Source: Streptomyces sp. Ru71 (GTDB lineage: Bacteria; Actinomycetota; Actinomycetes; Streptomycetales; Streptomycetaceae). Taken from it: a stretch of 64,000 bases of DNA. The position numbers and the translations under genes were made by a program. A model generated the notes under the pieces. The model had not been told where the DNA came from. It searched no databases and saw nothing but the letters and a program-made list of their open reading frames with translations. Location of the stretch: positions 42,192-106,191 of the forward strand of contig NZ_PQSS01000021.1 in assembly GCF_002920535.1 (NCBI RefSeq), read 5' to 3'. Positions 60,767 through 64,000 of the stretch are shown piece by piece; position 1 is the first letter of the stretch, and every line of letters begins with the position of its first letter.

Positions 60767-63700
60767 GTGGCGGGGTTCGGGGGGCTTGCGGGTTTCGTGC
60801 TGCTGCGGGCCCGCGCACACCGTCCGCTGCTCGCCGCCGCGCTGCTCACCGTCCTGCTCACCACGTCCGTACTGGCCGGTCTGACCGCCTACGCGGGCGC
60901 GATCGGCGACGCCGCCCTGCGCCACGCGCTCGCCGAGCCCGGCAACGCCGCCGACGCCGCCCTGGTCGTCAAGGCCGACGTGCCCGCCGAGCGCCGTACG
61001 GCCGCCGACACCGCCGTACGCCAGGCGGCCCGCACCGCGTTCGACGGGCTGCCGGTGACCGTGCGGACGCTGGTGCGGTCGGGGCCGTACGCGCTCCCCC
61101 GCTCCGTGCAGCCGCCGGCCGAACGGTCCGGCGACCCCGATCTGACCTTCTTCGCCGCCCTGGACGCCTCCCAGGTGCGCTTCACCGACGGCCGGCCGCC
61201 CCGCGCGGGCACCCCGGACGTCGAGGCGGCGCTGCCCCGGGCGGCCGCCCGGCTGCTGGGCCTGCGACCGGGCGCCCGGCTCACCCTCGCCGACCGGTTC
61301 GGCGGCCGGCCGCTGACGGTGACGATCACCGGCGTGTACCGGCCCGCCGACGCGAGCGCGCCGTACTGGCGGCTGGACGACGTCGGCGGCCGCGGCGTGA
61401 AGAAGAGCGACTTCACCACCTACGGCCCCCTCCTGGCCGATCCCCGCGTGCTGTCCGGCGGCGGGCTGAGCGCCGGGCCGTCCGCCTGGATGGTCTCGGC
61501 GGACTTCGCGACGCTGACGACCGCCCGCGTCGACGCCCTGCGCTCCTCCGCCGCGCACGCCGGCGCCGCCGTCCGCGCGGCCCCGGCCCTCGGCGGTGCG
61601 ACGACCGCCACCACCTCGCTGCCCGGCCTCCTGGACGGCATCGAGCGCTCGCTGCTGGTCTCCCGCTCCACCCTGCTGATCGTCGCCCTGCTGCTCGCCC
61701 TGCTCGCGGCGTGCGCGCTGCTGCTGGTGGCCCGGCTGCTGAGCGCCGAGCGCGCCGCCGAGACCCGGCTGCTGCTGGCGCGTGGCGCCTCCCGCGCCCG
61801 GCTCGCGGGCCTGGCCGCGCTGGAGGCGCTGCTGCCGGCCGTGCCGTCGGCCCTGTGCGCGCCGCTGCTCGCCGGGCCGCTGACCCGGCTGCTCGCCGGC
61901 CAGGGCCCGCTGGCCCGGATCGGGCTGCGCCTGGACGTGCCCGCCGCCGGCCGGCCGCAGGTGTGGCTGGTCGCCGCGGGCGTCGCCCTCGGGTGCGCGC
62001 TGGCCGTGACCGTGCCCGAACTGGCCGCGAGCGGACGGCGGGCGGGCCGGGCCCGCGCGCTGCCCGGCGCGGTCCGGGCCGGCGCCGACCTGGGACTGCT
62101 GGCGGTGGCGGGCGTCGCCTACTGGCAGCTGGCCGCGCGCGGCACGGTCAGCGGCGACCGCTCCGGCGCCCTCGGCATCGACCCGCTGCTGGTCGCCGCG
62201 CCCGCGCTGGCCCTGCTCGCCGGGACCGTGCTCACCCTGCGGCTGCTGCCGCCGGTGGCCCGGCTCGCCGAGCGCCGGGCCACCGGCGGGCGGGGGCTGA
62301 CGGCGGCGCTGGCGGGCTGGCAGTTCAGCCGCCGCCCGATGCGCGGGGCCGGGCCCATGCTGCTGCTGGTGCTCGCCGTCGCGCTCGGCATGCTGGCCAT
62401 CGGCCAGGGCGCCTCCTGGAACCGCTCGCAGCAGGACCAGGCCGACTTCCGGGCCGGGGCGCCGGTGCGGGTGACGGCCGCCGGAGACGCCGGCCCGGCC
62501 CGCACCGAGCGGCTGGCGTCCGTCGGGCAGGTCAGCGCGGTCGCCCCCGCCGTGCGCACCGCGCTGCCGCTGTCGGACGACCGCACCGCGACCGTGCTCG
62601 CCCTGGACACCGCGCACACCGCCGGCACCCTGCTCCTGCGCCCCGACCTGGCCGACCGCCCGGTACGCCCCCTGCTCGCGGGCCTCGCCCCGGCGAAGCC
62701 GTCGGCCGGGGCGAGCGTCCCCGCCGGCACCGCCCGGCTGCGGCTCACCGCGACGCTGCACAGCTCCGACCCGGAAGGCGCTGCCGACGTGACGCTGACC
62801 CTGGAGGACCGCTGGGGCGTGCCCTACCAGCTGCCGTCGGGCCGGCTGCCCGCCGACGGCCGCCCGCATCCGCTCACCCCGGACCTGGGCGGCGCCCGCG
62901 GCCCGCTCACCCTCACCGGCGTCCAGCTCGTCCTCGCACAGCCCAGCGGGCGTGCCGAGCAGCACCGGCTGTCCCTGGACGCGCTGACGGCCACGGCCGA
63001 CGACGGCACACCCCGGCGGCTGCCGCTGCCCACCGCGTGGACGGCCACCTCCCGCGCAGACGGCGCCGTCACCGGACCCGACGGCGACGCCATCCCGAGC
63101 CGGCCTCGCCTGGTGGCCACCGCGCCCCCCACGATCGCCTACTCCACCGGCCATCTGCCGGCCGGCGACCGCTGGCTGTCGGCCGCGGTCACGGTCGTGC
63201 TGCGGGTTGCGCAACCGCCCGCCGCCGAGGTCACGGGCGTGGCCACCGACCGCTTCCTGGCCGCCACCGGCGCGCGCACCGGGCAGCGGGTGGACGCCGT
63301 CCTCGGCGGGGCGAGCGTGCCGGTGCGGATCGTGCGCACGGTGCGGGAGCTGCCCACCACCCAGGACGCCGAGGGCGGCGGTGCCCTGCTGGTGGACCTG
63401 CGCGCGGTCGAGCGGGTGCTGCAGGCCCGCCACGGCACGAGCGTCACACCCACCGAGTGGTGGCTGGGCACCCGGGACCCGGCCCAGGTGGCCGCCGCCG
63501 TCCGCGCCTGGCCCGACATCGACCCCTCCCAGGTGGTGGTGCGCGCCGAGATCGCCGAGGAGCTGCGCGACGACCCGTTCGGCGCCGGGCCGCAGGCCGC
63601 GTTCGCCGCGGCGGCCGTCGTGGCGGCGCTGCTCGCCGCGGTCGGCTTCGCGGTCAGCGCGGCCGGGGCGCTGCGCGAGCGGGACGCGGAGTTCGCGGTG

Positions 63701-64000
63701 CTGCGCGCGCTGGGCGCCCCGCGCCGCCGCCTGGCCCGCATGATCGCCGCCGAGCACGGGGTGCTGGTGGTGCTGGCGCTGGCCGTCGGAGCGGCGCTGG
63801 GCGCGGTGCTGACCCGGGCGGTGATCCCGCTGATCCTGCTGACCGCCGAGGCCACCCGGCCGCTGCCAAAGGTCCTGGTCCAGCTGCCCGCCGGGCGGAT
63901 CGCCGTCCTCCTCGCGGCCGTCGCCGTCGTCCCGCTGGCCGTCTCCGCCGTCCTGTCGCTGCGCCGTGCCGACCCGGCGTCCGCGCTGCGGGAACAGGGA
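60767..64000 (+). CDS. large FtsX-type ABC permease, truncated by the window end
   Basis: GTG 60767 with GGGGGG upstream; the frame stays open to 64000 (1078 codons), where the last residues (LSLRRADPASALREQG) resemble the usual FtsX C-terminus, so the stop is probably just beyond. N-terminal helix LLAAALLTVLLTTSVLAGL, an outside domain (residues ~45-300), FtsX repeat 1 (LLIVALLLALLAACALLLVARLL in parts; LLARGASRARLAGLAALEAL), a second large outside domain, and repeat 2 near the end (LRERDAEFAVLRALGAPRRRLARM in parts). No ATPase is visible; it should follow the window. Possible role: lipoprotein or peptide export. Confidence 0.9.
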   Translation, partial: MAGFGGLAGFVLLRARAHRPLLAAALLTVLLTTSVLAGLTAYAGAIGDAALRHALAEPGNAADAALVVKADVPAERRTAADTAVRQAARTAFDGLPVTVRTLVRSGPYALPRSVQPPAERSGDPDLTFFAALDASQVRFTDGRPPRAGTPDVEAALPRAAARLLGLRPGARLTLADRFGGRPLTVTITGVYRPADASAPYWRLDDVGGRGVKKSDFTTYGPLLADPRVLSGGGLSAGPSAWMVSADFATLTTARVDALRSSAAHAGAAVRAAPALGGATTATTSLPGLLDGIERSLLVSRSTLLIVALLLALLAACALLLVARLLSAERAAETRLLLARGASRARLAGLAALEALLPAVPSALCAPLLAGPLTRLLAGQGPLARIGLRLDVPAAGRPQVWLVAAGVALGCALAVTVPELAASGRRAGRARALPGAVRAGADLGLLAVAGVAYWQLAARGTVSGDRSGALGIDPLLVAAPALALLAGTVLTLRLLPPVARLAERRATGGRGLTAALAGWQFSRRPMRGAGPMLLLVLAVALGMLAIGQGASWNRSQQDQADFRAGAPVRVTAAGDAGPARTERLASVGQVSAVAPAVRTALPLSDDRTATVLALDTAHTAGTLLLRPDLADRPVRPLLAGLAPAKPSAGASVPAGTARLRLTATLHSSDPEGAADVTLTLEDRWGVPYQLPSGRLPADGRPHPLTPDLGGARGPLTLTGVQLVLAQPSGRAEQHRLSLDALTATADDGTPRRLPLPTAWTATSRADGAVTGPDGDAIPSRPRLVATAPPTIAYSTGHLPAGDRWLSAAVTVVLRVAQPPAAEVTGVATDRFLAATGARTGQRVDAVLGGASVPVRIVRTVRELPTTQDAEGGGALLVDLRAVERVLQARHGTSVTPTEWWLGTRDPAQVAAAVRAWPDIDPSQVVVRAEIAEELRDDPFGAGPQAAFAAAAVVAALLAAVGFAVSAAGALRERDAEFAVLRALGAPRRRLARMIAAEHGVLVVLALAVGAALGAVLTRAVIPLILLTAEATRPLPKVLVQLPAGRIAVLLAAVAVVPLAVSAVLSLRRADPASALREQG

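Noticed and set aside
60701..63757. 1018-aa open frame on the minus strand
   Set aside because: Gly/Gln/Arg-rich shadow of the FtsX-type permease, which reads well on the plus strand to the window end.

Overview
The window is chromosomal DNA from a Streptomyces or a close relative. The support is very high GC with strong third-position GC bias, frequent GTG starts, ATGA/GTGA stop-start overlaps, lipobox and twin-arginine signals, and gene families typical of Streptomyces (CsnR regulon, Nur-type control of sodF, DUF574 methyltransferase, PknG-type kinase). From memory, the order sodF ... pepN ... malQ ... csnREFGHK resembles the SCO26xx core region of S. coelicolor; an alignment would confirm or refute this. 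No tRNA, rRNA, CRISPR array or transposase was seen.

Layout. 1-566: 3' end of a ROK protein. 764-5862: a tightly overlapping organosulfur operon (binding lipoprotein, permease, ATPase, an unrecognised 85-aa protein, FMN monooxygenase, TauD-like dioxygenase). 5983-9417: amino-acid permease, sodF with a Nur-box-like site, a DUF574 methyltransferase and a small Cys-rich protein. 9404-16387: DsbA-like oxidoreductase, a first aminopeptidase N, a repeat-rich 0.7-kb spacer, an AbiEi/Vsr-like protein, a secreted serine hydrolase and a Nudix protein. 16568-27086: secreted S8 protease, ECF sigma factor with a membrane partner, asd (its stop codon lies in the terminal repeat of a 188-bp inverted-repeat element), DUF1203 protein, a second aminopeptidase N and a LysR regulator.

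27113-33214: two EamA exporters and an MFS exporter facing a MarR regulator across a perfect palindrome, then an FAD monooxygenase facing a TetR regulator across two arrays of a 14-bp operator-like repeat. 33398-40864: small repeat protein, malQ, small membrane protein, a PadR-ABC exporter operon, HNH endonuclease and MscS channel.

41004-47896: the chitosan-oligosaccharide operon csnREFGHK, with a promoter and a perfect CsnR-type operator just downstream of its -10. The ROK regulator lacks the Cys-rich ROK zinc motif.

48137-59117: a seven-gene phospho-signalling cluster. It holds a four-TM protein (GlnX-like), an amino-acid-binding protein (GlnH-like), a coiled-coil protein with an in-frame TTA codon, a PknG-like kinase, a PP2C phosphatase, a vWA protein and an FHA protein. 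Kinase, phosphatase and FHA protein each begin with paired zinc-ribbon-like Cys motifs and long disordered linkers. This is the most interesting system in the window. It is followed by a PCMT-like methyltransferase, a truncated hemoglobin and a large FtsX-type permease cut by the window end.
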